From NCBI GenBank assembly GCA_002428085.1, contig DJAA01000072.1, positions 51,137-67,203 of the forward strand: a stretch of DNA of 16,067 bases, read 5' to 3'. The notes below the pieces were generated by a model that was not told where the DNA came from, made no database searches, and was given only the letters and a program-made list of their open reading frames with translations. Position 1 is the first letter of the stretch; the number at the start of each line of letters is the position of its first letter. This document shows positions 15,701 through 16,067 of this stretch, piece by piece. The position numbers and the translations under genes were made by a program. Source of the DNA: Sulfurimonas sp. UBA6014. Lineage in GTDB: Bacteria; Campylobacterota; Campylobacteria; Campylobacterales; Sulfurimonadaceae.

Positions 15701-15815
15701 TCTTCAATTGGACGAGTGGGTGAGTGGCTGAAACCACATCCCTGCTAAGGATGCGTACGGGCAACTGTACCGAGGGTTCAAATCCCTCCTCGTCCACCAC
15801 TTGAAGACTCTTTTT
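15701..15815 (+). terminator. Leader/trailer stem around tRNA-Ser followed by a T-run
   Basis: TCTTCAA (15701-15707) before the tRNA is the exact reverse complement of TTGAAGA (15801-15807) after it. This extends the acceptor helix in the precursor. CTCTTTTT follows directly (15808-15815), so stem plus T-tract could act as the terminator and as a guide for end processing. Confidence 0.4.
15710..15799 (+). tRNA. tRNA-Ser (anticodon GCT)
   Basis: A full class II cloverleaf is visible. The acceptor stem is GGACGAG/CTCGTCC. The anticodon stem CATCC/GGATG carries loop CTGCTAA with anticodon GCT at 15744-15746, which reads AGC and AGU. A long variable arm (15754-15771) has a GTAC/GTAC stem, and the T arm is GAGGG-TTCAAAT-CCCTC. 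CCA is encoded at 15797-15799. The discriminator base at 15796 is A, whereas the bacterial serine tRNAs I recall carry G there. The long variable arm and anticodon make serine identity firm. Confidence 0.97.
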
Positions 15816-15913
15816 AAAAATCATAAAAACTCTTGCTTAATTCAAACTATTTATACATATTTATCAACCTATCAAAACATTTGCATAAACGTCAAAAACC
15901 ATTTGAGTATTAG

Positions 15914-16015
15914 CATAGATGCTTACATACCGATGCCATCAAAGCAATTGATACGCTAAAATATTGCAATAGACTAACTCACACTAAAAACGCTATACTT
16001 TTACAAAGTTTATGA
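15914..16015 (+). pseudogene. Start-less coding-like frame, possible gene remnant
   Basis: After a TAG at 15911-15913, the frame stays open for 33 codons and reads like protein (for example DAIKAIDTLKYCNRLTHTKN). It ends with TGA at 16013-16015. No ATG, GTG or TTG begins it. It stops 14 bases before the next ATG. It could be the decayed 3' end of a small gene or simply chance in AT-rich DNA. Confidence 0.2.
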
Positions 16016-16029
16016 TAAAGGCAATTTTT

Positions 16030-16067
16030 ATGAAAACGATACATTTTCAAGTTGAAGATAATTTGTA
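16030..16067 (+). CDS. Start of a small protein, possibly an antitoxin (cut by window edge)
   Basis: ATG at 16030 has AAAGG 8 bases upstream (16017-16021) and a TATACT -10-like box at 15994-15999. Only 12 full codons are visible, reading MKTIHFQVEDNL. This start resembles those of short antitoxin proteins in toxin-antitoxin modules of Campylobacterota, but 12 residues cannot prove it. The region before it (15816-16029) holds no other supported gene. Confidence 0.45.
   Translation, partial: MKTIHFQVEDNL

Noticed and set aside
1..16067. CRISPR array, insertion sequence, prophage or defence system
   Set aside because: No regularly spaced repeats, transposase, integrase or phage gene was seen in either strand.

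Overview
The window looks like ordinary chromosome of a Campylobacterota (epsilonproteobacterial) bacterium, most like Sulfurimonas or a close relative. This rests on the AT-rich composition, TATAAT boxes without clear -35 elements, the long queH form, and the character of the proteins. The genus is an inference from memory of related proteins, not a computed match.

Left part (1-3474): the 5' part of fabZ (minus strand, cut by the window edge); a secreted beta-helix-like protein of unknown role (plus); then, on the minus strand, a cyclophilin peptidyl-prolyl isomerase followed by queH (epoxyqueuosine reductase). The essential N-terminal CC motif of queH can only be recovered if translation starts at a rare AUU codon. 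That codon has a good ribosome binding site, and an 11-bp perfect hairpin lies just upstream.

Middle (3475-14895): a plus-strand acetate-utilisation locus. A histidine kinase/OmpR-type regulator pair is followed by an OprD-like outer-membrane porin, a DUF485 (YjcH-like) small membrane protein, the ActP-type sodium:solute symporter, and a cNMP-binding/CBS/DUF294 nucleotidyltransferase. Then come a DnaQ-like DEDDh 3'-5' exonuclease, an NDH-2-like FAD/NAD oxidoreductase, and, after a 124-base promoter-bearing gap, acetyl-CoA synthetase (acs). Read together: sensing, passage across the outer membrane (porin), passage across the inner membrane (ActP), and activation (Acs). A poorly understood nucleotidyltransferase-exonuclease pair is built into the middle by overlapping stops and starts. 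The short actP-DUF294 spacer can fold into three hairpins that abut each other with no linker.

Right part (14896-16067): pyrF (orotidine 5'-phosphate decarboxylase), a tRNA-Ser(GCU) gene with its own -10 box, and a gene-poor stretch. This stretch holds a start-less coding-like frame and, at the very edge, the first codons of a small gene resembling an antitoxin. There is no CRISPR array, insertion sequence, rRNA or prophage gene in the window. No stretch longer than 300 bases lacks a gene.
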